The notes below the pieces were generated by a model, which saw only the letters and a list, made by a program, of their open reading frames with translations, searched no databases and was not told the DNA's origin. This document shows, piece after piece, positions 31,489-41,817 of a stretch of 64,000 nucleotides of DNA. The DNA is from Blasia pusilla (taxonomy: Eukaryota > Marchantiophyta > Marchantiopsida > Blasiales): the NCBI GenBank assembly GCA_050084515.1, contig CM114273.1, forward strand, positions 19,158,001-19,222,000, in the 5' to 3' direction. The translations under genes were made by a program, and so were the position numbers. Position 1 is the first letter of the stretch. Every line of letters starts with the position of its first letter.

Positions 31489-31876
31489 AAACCTTACAGG
31501 GAGAATCCCTGCCCACGCGAGTCAATGGAATGCATGTGCGCCGATATTATGAGCCCGAACCTAGGGATAACTGAAATATGAGGAAGGGGGTAGACGAACG
31601 CCCCGTGCTTCGCAAAGTAGCGAAGACATACTGAGCTTCGCAGAGTAGCGAAGCACAGAAGTTCAAGATATACCGTGCCGCTGGCAGCGAAGCAACCGCC
31701 ATGAGGTTCCAGACGGCCCATGCTTCGCAGCAAAAGCGCGCAGAAGTGAGGAAGGGGGCGTGGCGAAGGCGCTGGCGCCCACTTTCTTGTTCTTATTCTG
31801 ACCGGCGCCCACGACCAAGAACGGATGGGGGGAGCGGACTATAAGAGCGATCTGGCGTAACCAAGCGGGTATTTTC

Positions 31877-33783
31877 ATGGCGGGATCACCACGGTTGCGT
31901 AGCGAGCCAAAGCAGGTGTCCATCGAGATCGACCTAGCAACATGCCTCGCGAAGACTCCACACCCATTCGCAAAGCGGCGATGCCGACGGTCAAGTCACA
32001 CGGAGGCGATCGCGGTTACCGGAGGAGCGATCGTTGGCAACTTTCTTTCAAGCCAATTGGACTTTAACATCCGGAGAACTCCTGGGAGAGCTTCGCTCTG
32101 CGTCTGCAGTCGCCAAGTTTCGAAAGAAGGGTCTTGATGTCGAGCTCGGCCCCAACACGACTTTGGGCGGACGATCGAGAGCAACTTATCTGCTCCCGGC
32201 TACGCCAGAGTACGAGTATGACACGGAGTTGCTAGTCAAACATGAAGATCTTTTAGCACTCGGCTGTGTCACGTCTGAGCGCCTTGGCAAGAACAGCTAC
32301 AAGGCTTCGTCACTCTCTCCGCCCGTCTTTGGTCAGTTTTGCAAACATCTGATGACCTTGTTTTATCCCGCTCGTTCTTACTATCTGACGAACAAGATCT
32401 TGAAGATGTGCTACATCATCTGGAATCAGCACCTTGACCCCGAAGCCCCAGGAGTCGACTTTGCTGCTTTTGTGGACGGGCACGTACGAGGAATGGTGGA
32501 AGTGCTTCATCCAAGCACGAAGTCCTTCCTATCTCCTTTCTTGATCCATCTTTATATTCACAAGCAGGAATTAACCGCAGAGGAGGCGTTAGATTGGTCG
32601 CAAGTGACCCCGTCCGACTACCACGGAAAGGCGCAACTAGTACCAGGGGTAGCCGCGAAGTCACCCCGCCCTCCGAAGAACCTCAGCAACATCCGCACAC
32701 TTCGGCTTTGAAGAAAGACGAAGATATCAACGAAATGCCTCGGCCAAAGCAAGGCCGGGTCAATTTTGAAACACCCCCGGACCCAGAACCTGTCATGCAG
32801 GAGAATTCCGACGAGACCCCGCGGGCAAGCGATCATCAACCTGCACTTCGCCTGATGTCGCAGACGGCAGACAACATGATATGGTTCTTGCAATTGGCAG
32901 TTCCCGTCATGAACCAACTCCAGCGGGTTCTTCACCTCGAGGATACAACGTCCGTGGACGATTATTTAGAAGGCCTGCATGACCTCAACTGCAGAGCCCA
33001 AGCTTCGTCAGATCACGAAGTACAACGTCGAGTAGCAGAAACGAATCTGCAATTATGGAATATCGGAACTCGAAGACACGAAGACCACGCTTCGCAAAGC
33101 TCAAAGCGACTTGGTCCAGTGTCAGTACGAAGCACGGAACGCCCGCCAATGGGAAAGTTTGGCGATTAACCTCGAATGTGGGACGGATTAGTTAGTTTCG
33201 CAGATCAAGGAAGCTTCGCACCTCATTGACAAGCATCAACATCAAACACGGCGGGTTCACACCGAATTCAAGAAGTTGTCGATCCAACATGCTGAGTCTT
33301 CGAAGCTGCTTCAAGAACATCAAGAAGCGAACAAAGACTTACTGGCGTAGTGGGCGGAGGCTACCGGGAGGATCGCAGTCTTGGAGGTAGAGCGAAGCTA
33401 CTCGTGAAGCCGGATGGACCGGAAGATGTCAAAGAGCTGGTTGATGAAGCAAGCAAGAACTTCGAAGAGCAGATGAACGAGGAAATCGACTACATCAACA
33501 AACATTGGAAGCGCCAATTCGACAATCATACTAAGTCTCTTCCAGAAGTAGTACCCACTCTTTCACTTACTCTTGAAGAATTACCAGCATTCACTCCATC
33601 TGATGTCTTAGTCCAGAATGAAGTCCTCGGGAGTCACTTAGTGGTTAACAAGTCGTGAGAACGAATGCGCAATCATACCCCTAACATTATCAACAAACCA
33701 TCTACGATTCACGGCCGTTTTATGCCTACCCCTGAATTTGATAGTTTAGACAACACATTTATGGAGATAGCAGATACATCATG
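31877..33783 (+). pseudogene. Element A third ORF (coiled-coil protein of unknown function)
   Basis: Lies between Pol and the polypurine tract, in sense. Conserved start region VSIEIDLATCLAKTPHPFA, a globular part (ATPEYEYDTELLVKHEDLLAL, HPSTKSFLSPFLIHLYIHKQ, ELTAEEALDWSQV), a Pro/acidic linker, then long helices (LQRVLHLEDTTSVDDYLEGL, SIQHAESSKLLQEHQEANKD, NEEIDYINKHWKRQFDNHTK) and an end LPAFTPSDVLVQNEVLGSHL. No signal peptide, membrane segment or fusion peptide is visible, so it is not an envelope. Frames change several times in A; the same ORF in B is less broken. Function unknown; it could act as a nucleocapsid or transcription factor as proposed for extra ORFs in Tat-type elements. Confidence 0.75.
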
Positions 33784-33810
33784 AAGTGTTCGCCGGGGCG
33801 GCTCACATTT

Positions 33811-33821
33811 GAGGGAGGGGG
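33811..33821 (+). promoter_or_regulatory. Element A polypurine tract
   Basis: GAGGGAGGGGG just before TATG and the TGTGATATCC start of the 3' LTR; would prime plus-strand synthesis. Element B shows the C-rich complement at about 46954-46965. Confidence 0.8.
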
Positions 33822-33823
33822 TA

Positions 33824-35025
33824 TGTGATATCCACAATTTTGTAATCTTGAAGAATATATCTTTTTATTCAACAAAGACTCTTGTATATTATGATTTTGA
33901 TTATGATTATTCATTATTATGAAGAAGAATAAGTGAGTCACCAAGCTCCTAAGACAAGGCAAAGAGATGGAAGATCAAGGATTTGCCTTAGAGGAGAATC
34001 AAAAGCTCTAACGAAGTATAAAGGATCAACGCGAAGCTCGGCGAAGCTTAACAAAGTCTAACAAAGCTCAACGAAGCTCTGTATACGAGGTACTTCGCTC
34101 TTCAACGAAGCACGAAGAACGAAGAACGAAGAACGAAGAACAAAGAACGAAGCAGGAAGAAGAATGAAGAACTTCGCCCTCCAAAAATTTAGCGCAGCGA
34201 AGCTCAGCATGATTGAGATTCGAACCAACACATAGTTTAAACAATTAGACTAGGAAAGGGCACGACCCTTTGTATCAAGTTGGTAGTTAGAACAGTTTTG
34301 TACCGCGGATTCACAGGGATCGTAGGAAAAGCTAAGAGAACCATAGATCTAGGTAGTTATAGTTATTGAAGAGACACCAACTTCATCAAGAACGCTTCGG
34401 ATCATAGAAACGATCCTACTCTCGAAAATATTTAAGAAACAGGACAGAAGCTATTATCATCATTCACTCATGAAGTCCTTATGTTGTAGGAATGGTCCGA
34501 GTGAGAGAGTTGTACCCTCTCAAGCTTGTAGATACTTTGAAGTCTTCCAATTCTTGATGGAGTAGTAAAGCATTCATTCATTCATTCTGATGTGCGATGC
34601 TTATGTCTGAATATTCTTTTTGGGTCTGCCGAGTGAAGAGTGAATCATGCAAACCTTTCTCATCAATGGAATAATCAACATAAAGTTGTATGAAATCTGT
34701 TTGACAGAGAGTAACCTACCCCGACGGATTGAGTTCCAAAAGTAGGAGAAGCTAGCTTTATTCTTGAGGTCTCTGTGAGGTTCCAAGATGTTGAGAGAAC
34801 AAATTGCCTGAGCGTACTTTAAACTCCACTCGAGAGAATTGAAGAAGAAAACATAGGTACTAAAAGGGATCGGAAGATGTTACTGGAATATTACATTTGA
34901 ATTACATAATCAATTACACTTTTACAACATAATCATCACTTTATACTCTCTTTTCATCCAACAATGATCCTCTTGGGGATGGAACTCTACAATTGACTGT
35001 AAATAAGAAACACTTAGATATTACA
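33824..35025 (+). repeat. Element A 3' LTR
   Basis: TGTGATATCC ... AGATATTACA, 1202 bp, against 1165 bp for the 5' LTR; the purine-rich GAACGAAG array is expanded here (about 34100-34150), and an extra TTTGACAGAGAGTAACC segment lies near 34700. Confidence 0.93.
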
Positions 35026-36252
35026 TCGCCCATATTGAGGAGACCGATTAGGGGGCGTCCTTTCCAATTGCATACCGATTGGAGCATGTTAGGGCTTGGA
35101 ACCGTGCTCACCCAACATGACGATGATGGTAGAGAGTTCGTGGTGGCTTACGCTAGTCGCTCGAGCAACGCTGTAGAGGCGAAGTATAGCTCGTATGAGG
35201 GTGAGTGCTTGGCTATAGTGTGGGCTGTTGCACATTTTAGATGTTATCTATTCGGCAATCCCTTTACCATCATTACTGATTATCAACCACTTAAATGGTT
35301 AATGGAGTCCGACAAGCTTACAAGGAAGCTTGCAAGGTGGGCTCTTTTTTTGCAAGTGTATGACTTCCAGGTGCTGCATAGACCAGGGACGCTCAACCAG
35401 GATGTAGATGGTTTGAGTTGTAACCCATGCGTGAGTCAGCGAGATGCAACTGGAGCTCCTTGGCATGGTGAGAGTGATGAAGAGTTGGTGCCAGGATGGC
35501 ACGCATTAGCCTATTTGGGCTTGTTGGCTATGGAGAGCCAGATTGCTGAGACTTCGATGGTGAGGTCTTATGGAGAGTCCTTAGATCCAGAGGCTGGTGA
35601 GGAGACGACAGGTGGCCAAGACATTCATGACGATGGAGTGGTCTTGGAGTACCTACGTTTTGGTAGCGTCACGAGCACAACGGGTGCTAGAGAGCGGGAT
35701 CAGATCCTACAGCAAGCCAGACAATTCCGGTGGGAGGGCACACATGTGTTGCGAGTGTGGGAGGATGGTAGAGTGCTTGTAGTGCCTCATCCTTTGCAAA
35801 GAGCAAGTTTGGTGCGTCATGCCCACGAGGAGTTGGGTCATTTTGGAGTGAAGTGGATATACATCTTGCTCCAGATGCAGTATTGGTGGCGAGGCATGCA
35901 TACTGACGTTCAACAGTATGTTGCCAGATGTATGGTGTGTGATCGATTCCAAGCATCGTTCAATGCTCCAACTCCACAGTTGCATCCACTTCCGATCATG
36001 GGTTCAGGTTATAGATGGAGTTTGGATTTTGCAGGACCTTTGCCTTTGACGGAGTGCCATAGTCGTTATGTGTTGGTGATGGTCGAGCACCTCTCAAAGT
36101 GGATAGAGTTGGTTGCATTGCATGACAAAGCGAGTGAGGGAGTAGCGTATGCCTTCCTAGATCTAGTGTTGAGTCATAACCGTGCACCTGCTGAGGTTTT
36201 GATAGACCAGGGTACAACGTTCCACGGGGAGTTTCAGGCGTTGTGTGATTAG
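35026..36252 (+). pseudogene. DMP copy 3 RNase H and integrase (long open stretch)
   Basis: Over 400 codons open. RNase H: HTDWSMLGLGTVLT, YASRSSNAVEAKYSSYEGE, IITDYQPLKWL. Acidic linker (HGESDEELVPGW). Integrase zinc domain HAHEELGHFGVKWIY and CMVCDRF. Core: LDFAGPLPLTECHSRYVLVM, EVLIDQGTTFHGEF with catalytic Asp residues. The open frame extends upstream into the LTR of element A (34993), which is a chance fusion. Ends at TAG 36250-36252, which is CAG (Gln) in copy 4. Confidence 0.9.
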
Positions 36253-37075
36253 GCACTTATCGACCACCGCACTACTTTGCGAGATCATCCTAAGGCGGAT
36301 GGACTAGCGGAGCGGGTTGTGCAGACGATGAAGAGAGGACTACGCAAGTATGGCTTGTAGAGAGGTCACCTAGGCGATTGGGACCTTCAGTTGCCGTGGT
36401 TGGCGATGGGATACAGATTCAGCAGGTAGGCATCCTGAGTATCTTTCTCACCGTACTTGTTGCTTTATGGCCGAGAGCCAAATTTACCTGCGGCCATTCG
36501 TCGAGATACTGGTGAGGTGTTGAACCTTGGGTCATCAAGGTTCAACTCTCTAGTATCTCAACGAATGGATGCGAGCATGTTCTCAGAGGGCTGAGTTATT
36601 TCGGAGAGTGATGCCCATGGCGTTTGAGAACTTGGCGATTGCGCAACATCGGGATACGTTGAGGTATGCGACTATTTGGGGAGGTGGTTATCGACCTACT
36701 ATGCGGACGTTTCATCACGGAGACTTTGTCTATTTTCAGCAGACGGCACCCACAACGTTGGATGTGACTGCAGGACGCACCATCTTGAGAGTGCGTGAGG
36801 TTTTGCCATACGGTGTTCTCTTATTGGAGGGACGTGATGGTATGGTTTGGAAGGACCATGTGCGTAACTCTGCGCCATGTCATCTTCCGAACATTGAAGG
36901 TACAATTGATCCGAGCTTAGCAACAGGCTTGCGGTGTATGTTGTGTGGTTCCGCCCATGATGCAGCCACTATGCTAGTCTGTGATGGGTGTTCGAGAGGA
37001 TGGCATATGGCATGTTTGACGCCACCTCTCACTAGGGTTCCTCAAGGACGATGGATGTGTCCCAAATGTACATAG
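36253..37075 (+). pseudogene. DMP copy 3 integrase C-terminus and intact PHD finger
   Basis: Third catalytic segment KADGLAERVV near 36300, then LPWLAMGYRFSR with TAG at 36427 for CAG, a local inverted duplication at 36495-36567, and an open frame 36569-37075. The end holds a complete PHD finger (36935-37069): CMLC, nine residues, CDGC, HMAC, CPKC, with TMLVCDGCSRGWH giving the conserved Trp before the His. This is the best copy of the PHD module. Confidence 0.9.
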
Positions 37076-37257
37076 AGTAGGTAGTTCTAGATTTCGACTT
37101 GTGTCTGTGACATGGATGACAAGAAGGCGACTAACAATGGGGCCACATGAGCACCCGGCCTTCTTGCTCTTAGCGTCCGAGAGATGTATGTCATGGTAGG
37201 TAGGGATAGATGGCTATCTGGAGTTAGAGGGACCTAACCACGAGCTAGGGGGGCGAT

Positions 37258-37383
37258 TGGAGATATTTTGGTACTTCTTGTCTCGTTGTTTGGATGCCAT
37301 GAGTTAGCATGGGATCGTACGTGTTTGTGTGTGTGCTCGGTGACAACGATGTATGTTGTGTAGCGATGTGTATGCGCACGAGA
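37258..37383 (+). repeat. DMP copy 3 3' LTR (126 bp)
   Basis: TGGAGATATTTTGG ... GCGCACGAGA (ACA expected). It follows AGCTAGGGGGGCGAT. The same 126-bp length is found in copy 4 (42613-42738), so the short LTR is genuine for this subtype. Confidence 0.75.
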
Positions 37384-38559
37384 ACCTCCCGTCATCTTAG
37401 GTTCACATTAAGGGCTCCATGGGAAGAATTGCAGTTATGGTTAAAGGTGGAATTGTGATCTATGTGACCAATTGGAAATCCTTCCTTACACACACATAAA
37501 GCATTTCGTGTTGGTCAGTCGTGCACTTGAAAAATCGGTTGGTGAGCAAGGTTTTATCAGGGTAAGAGATAAATTCAAAGAGTTTTCAGTATTTATTGGA
37601 GTTTCCATGACCAACGGTTTATTGATATTTCCCAACCCAAGCATTGTACTGTCACATGTTTGTCGCTTCCGTATTCGCAATAGGAGCACGACTTGGAAAT
37701 TTCAGGCTAGAAATCGTCTTTCGTCATCTATATTATTATTAGAGAGTGCCCTTATAGGGGGTGCCACACCTCTCGGTGACACCGGTCTATTTGGGCCTAT
37801 AGTTACGTGACACGGGTTGCACCTCCTTCTCGATTTTGAAAGGCATCTCACCGACTTTAGAGTTATTTGCCGTTATAAGAGGGCAGATAGGTTTCAAATG
37901 TGCTTCACTTGGGACTAGTTGATGCTAGTCCCAAGAATGCCCGTGCATTTTTTACTAGTGACTATGAATAAGTGACAAGGTAAAAATTTACAACTAGTTG
38001 GAATTTTCTCATCGCGGAACCATTAGCCAGGATTTCACCATAAGAACATGTTAGAGTGATGTACTTGGAACGAAGGCAGAGGTGAGTGGGAAAGGACCTT
38101 TGGTAAAGAGGGGCACATGGTAAGCCACGGTCCCACCACAGGCTGGCGATGGCAACCTCTGGAAGCGTCATTACCTAGAAACTATCTATCTCGTTGTCCT
38201 TGTGCGCAATGGGAGGCTGTAGCATTTTATGGGTCCTCGTGAATGACCCGGCAAAACAGGCCCACCTCTGAGGATCCAGCACAATCTCCGTTCCTTATAA
38301 AGCGATGTGGCATCGCATGGTCGAAGAGAAATCGGAATGATACAGATTCTGTCCTCTATCTGTGGGACTGAGGGCATCGATGGGTGAGGGCCTGGAGCCG
38401 AGGAGGGTGGTAGCTATTTGTGGGTGGTAATGCTGGGAACAAAGAGTAGAGTGCGCATCGTTCGCTCGGCTTGTTTGCAGTGCACTTCAGAATTGGTTTC
38501 CGCTCGCTGAATCGGGCGCTGGTTGGGATTGCTGAGCTTTCTCCTGGGAACCGAGAAGA
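37384..38559 (+). other. Intergenic DNA and upstream region of the TPR gene
   Basis: No transposon or gene recognised. A 112-codon open frame at 37472-37810 shows no domain and is probably chance. CTTATAAAG at about 38294 could be a TATA box, giving a 5' leader of some 230-260 nt; this is a guess. Confidence 0.5.
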
Positions 38560-40501
38560 ATGATGTTGCGAAGCGCATCGACTGGAGTACTGAGCTCCCT
38601 ACTTTCGGTCTCGTCTCTCAGTGAGAACTCGATCGACGCCGAGTTGTTCCATCATGCGCACCAGTTTTCGTCTCTGGGTGTCGCAGCGGCGAACACTGCT
38701 GCATCTCCTCCCCCTCCGCATTTGAAATCCGCCGAAGATGGCTGGTCCACCGATGGAGGAGATTGGGAGTTTGAGGGTGGAGGGAAGGTCCCGTGGCCCA
38801 GGCTTCGCAAGGTACAGTCGGATACCGACCTGCAAGCGCTCTGTAGGGCCTCATCTTATTCCGCTAGCTTCGCAGCTGCAGATTCGCTGTTGAGCGCTCC
38901 TCAGCCGGATGATGTGCCCGCCGAAAGTTTGCTGCGAGGGGAAACCGGGGCTTTCAGGGCATGGGGTCGACGAACGAAGATCAGGCGGGGCTGTTCCTTG
39001 AGCGCGATTCCGAGCGCGAGGCACATGGAAGTTGATGTTGGTGTGGGCATTTCCGAATTCGAGGTGAACCATTTGTCGACGTGTGGAGAAGCGGACGAGT
39101 CGAGGGAGTCGCTTGAGTTGGATGAGCTCTCCGGGTTCAGCTTCGATGCTTCCAGCAAGGCTGACGTCCTGCGTTTGCTCTTCGTGGGTCAGACGATGAA
39201 GGTGGGAAGTCTGGAAAAGGAACCTATTGCCCAGATAGCGGGGAGCCGTGGTGCACCGACTTACTCGGGCATATCTGGCGATGACTTTGTTTCCGAGAAT
39301 ACAGGTTTGAGTGGAGCTAGTTCTCTTCAGTCAGAATTTGCTACGTTTTCTGGCCGTTACTCAGAGAATGAGAGGCGAGGAGCAGGTATGCATTTGAGCT
39401 CGGCGGTTGAATCGTCCAAGGCAGGGTTGCTGTCGGACACGCCGCGAAGCAGCGGATCCGTAGCCCAGAAGGAGTCCTTCGGCCAGATATTGGCCACAGA
39501 CCTGGGAATAGGCATAGGCGGGGGCGGAGGCAACTGTAAAATTTCGGGAGGGGGAAGCCAGGGCGGAGCCGGAGATAGAAATGCAGTTGAAGCACAGTAC
39601 AAAAGGATGCTGGAAGATGACGCTGGAAATCCTCTGTTACTACGAAATTATGCCAAGTTTCTATACGAGGTATGTGAATCAGGATACCACATATTTTCTT
39701 AGAGAGTTCATGATGTAAGTGAGATTGCGGAATTTTCGTTCCTTGAAGCGAAGTGAACTGCTCTTCATGCAGACACGCGCAGGTACTTCAGACTGTCAAA
39801 GAGTCTTGAGTAAATTTTACAGGCTGACGTCAGAAGAGTTGAAAATGCTTTTATTCGGAGGTTTCAGAGAGCAGCTCCAATTCTCACAATTTGCGGATCC
39901 CTTCTTAACAGGTCAAAAAGGATCCTCTGAAAGCAGAAGTGTATTACGAAAGAGCAATTCTGGCTAGCCCCGGCGACGGAGAGATCCTGGGACATTATGC
40001 CAAACTCATCTGGGATGTGTATAGGGACGAGGAGCGAGCAGGAAGATACTTTGACCAGGCTCTAGAGGCGTGTCCAGATGACTGGTATGTCGCAAATCCT
40101 TTTGTGATCATCATGCGCTGGCTCCTCGTTGTTCGTGATTCCCACGATGACATTCTATGAGTGATAGTTCGACGAAATTGCACGATCAGGAACTGTTGTT
40201 CATCCGTGAATCCGCGTCGAGAGGTAGAGATGAAGGAAATTAGGCGATTGGATATAGGTCTGAGTTGAGACTTCTACTGGTGTTGGTATAGTCTATTGGA
40301 GTTTTGCAAAGGTAACAAATCCGTCGACCTCGTCGTGATCTAGTGCCTTGTTTTTGCAGCTATTTGAATGCAGCCTATGCTTCTTTCTTGTGGTCTTCCG
40401 AGGAACCTGAGGAGCCTCTCACGGAAACCTGCTACAACAACTCCTTCATGGATATGTCGGGAATGTATGGGTATGGATCTGCAGCTGCTGCATCGGCCTA
40501 A
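38560..40501 (+). CDS. Plant TPR-like superfamily protein, three exons
   Basis: Exons 38560-39669, 39912-40084 and 40360-40501 join in frame to 474 residues: GAG|GTATGT, TTAACAG|GTCAAA, GACTG|GTATGT and TTTTGCAG|CTATTT. The N-terminus MMLRSASTGVLSSLLS resembles the LLRSSSTP-type start of this plant family; the second Met may be the real start. Then a low-complexity acidic region, KVPWPRLRKVQSDTDLQAL, a basic RRTKIRRGCSL stretch, and a Gly-rich linker. The C-terminal half holds TPR-like helices: VEAQYKRMLEDDAGNPLLLR, NYAKFLYE, KKDPLKAEVYYERAI, GEILGHYAKLIWDVYRDEE, RYFDQALEACPDD, then CYLNAAYASFLW. Stop TAA at 40499-40501. Probably a scaffold; the family's function is poorly known. No damage seen: this is an intact host gene amid transposons. 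Confidence 0.9.
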
Positions 40502-41156
40502 GACTCAGAAGTCCGACGTAGAGTGTAGCTATCGTCTGTCGCAGCAGCGGGGGGGGGGAAGAGATCAGCAGAAGCTTTGCCACCAAAATTCTTGGATGTG
40601 AAGTGCCGGAACAGTTCCTGCCTTGCTCTGTTTGGTAGCCACGAAACATCGCATCCGAGATGTTATGGTAAACTAGTGGGAATGAGGAGCGGCCACCTTA
40701 GTGACTAGAGCGTCACCGCAAAATTGTTGCTTGTGAATCAATAGTTTATGCTGTGTATCTTTCACCAGCGAGATCTAAATGTGTCTTGTCTATTGCTGTA
40801 GATCTATTTCTCCTCAGTAAAAATAGGCAGCAGTTAAGCTGGCATCGTAGCCGATTAGTTCCCGGGACTTCCCCATGTCAGCACTTGGTGTGTCAGTTCG
40901 CGTCGAGGATATTGTGCCGAGCCGAGCAGAGCAGAGCGGAGTGGAGGGGAAGGAAGGGGAGGTAGGGGAATCTGGATGGAATTTTGAGAGTTCAACCGAT
41001 ATGCCCGTGTAACTACGAGTGCGTAGCGTAGTACAACTTTTTGTAGTATGTAAATAATTCACTTGTGCGATGATTTTGTATATTACTCGTGACTTGTAAC
41101 TTGCCAAGAACTGGTTCCCTTATATTGTACTTACATTTACTCTACTGAAATCGAGC

Positions 41157-41333
41157 GTACTTTGACCCTACTTCAAACGCTGTTATTACGATGATTTTTA
41201 CTTGAAAACTGGCACGAGCGAGGTGTGAACAGAATGGATAAACAACTTGCCGCACTTTGACTCTATTTCAAACTCTGTGATTACGATGATTGTTGCATGA
41301 AAACTTGTACGTGCGAGGTGTGAACAGCATGAA
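41157..41333. repeat. ~80-bp tandem duplication
   Basis: 41157-41237 and 41250-41333 share the pattern CTTTGAC.CTA.TTCAAAC followed by TTACGATGATT and GCGAGGTGTGAACAG, with about 15-20% difference. Confidence 0.75.
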
Positions 41334-41817
41334 CTAGCACCTTACGCATTTCTAGTAGTAGGTTTTCTACACGGACTACTGCGGTATCAATTCTATTAAC
41401 CTGTGAGGCCATACGTCGAATGATCTGCGCATGGTTACGCAACTGCATCATTCCCTCTCGATAGATTTGCTCACTTTTCTGCTGAGAAGCACAGTGGCGA
41501 AACCATTTGCTGATAAAGTTCTCCAAGGAGATGGTGTAGTTTGATTTCTCTAGGTCCGAACACAGGATGCTATGTGATGAAAAATGTGCGCATGTTAGCG
41601 CAACTGAAACTTGACCGCCTTGCTTACTTCTCTGCTGAGTAGCACACCAAGTGGAGAAACCGACTGTTGACAGAGTTCTGAAAGAAAACGTTGCAATTTG
41701 ATATTTGCAGTGCCATACACAGAATGCCATGCACTGAAGATAATGGCAACACCACTGCAGTATTCCACATTGACAGATATCGAATAGTGAGGGTATGCCA
41801 TCCAACAACTTGACCAC
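41281..41817 (-). CDS. Hypothetical ORF, 178 codons
   Basis: No family recognised. It contains two related segments (GFSTWCATQQRSKQGGQ and KWFRHCASQQKSEQIYR) which reflect an internal DNA duplication, followed by a helical stretch (QVNRIDTAVVRVENLLLEMR) of coiled-coil type. No splice or promoter evidence. It could be an exon of an unrecognised gene or chance. Confidence 0.3.
   Translation of the reverse strand: MVKLLDGIPSLFDICQCGILQWCCHYLQCMAFCVWHCKYQIATFSFRTLSTVGFSTWCATQQRSKQGGQVSVALTCAHFSSHSILCSDLEKSNYTISLENFISKWFRHCASQQKSEQIYREGMMQLRNHAQIIRRMASQVNRIDTAVVRVENLLLEMRKVLVHAVHTSHVQVFMQQSS

Larger units (their letters stand above)
24232..35025 (+). mobile_element. Gypsy element A, full length, nested in DMP copy 3
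   Basis: LTR-flanked (24232-25396 and 33824-35025), 10.8 kb, inserted in the RNase H coding region of DMP copy 3. Flanks are GCGCC on the left and TCGCC on the right, a 5-bp duplication with one mismatch. Order: LTR, tRNA-Asp primer site, gag, pol (PR-RT-RH-IN), a third ORF, polypurine tract, LTR. No chromodomain and an extra 3' ORF recall the Tat/Athila side of plant Ty3/gypsy; this needs a tree. Element B (46501-56524) is the same family. Confidence 0.93.
35026..37383 (+). mobile_element. DMP copy 3, second part
   Basis: Resumes exactly where 24231 stopped: ...GACGTCTGCGCC joins CATATTGAGGAGACC as in the uninterrupted copies. Contains RNase H, integrase, PHD finger, polypurine tract and LTR. 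Confidence 0.9.

Noticed and set aside
31877-33783. Third ORF of element A as a retroviral envelope
   Set aside because: No signal peptide, transmembrane segment, fusion peptide or Cys pattern; instead long soluble helices.
34993-35025. Start of a 419-codon frame inside the element A LTR
   Set aside because: Chance fusion of LTR sequence with the RNase H of DMP copy 3 after the insertion point.
37472-37810. 112-codon plus-strand frame upstream of the TPR gene
   Set aside because: No domain, no splice context, overlapping opposite frame of similar quality; probably chance.
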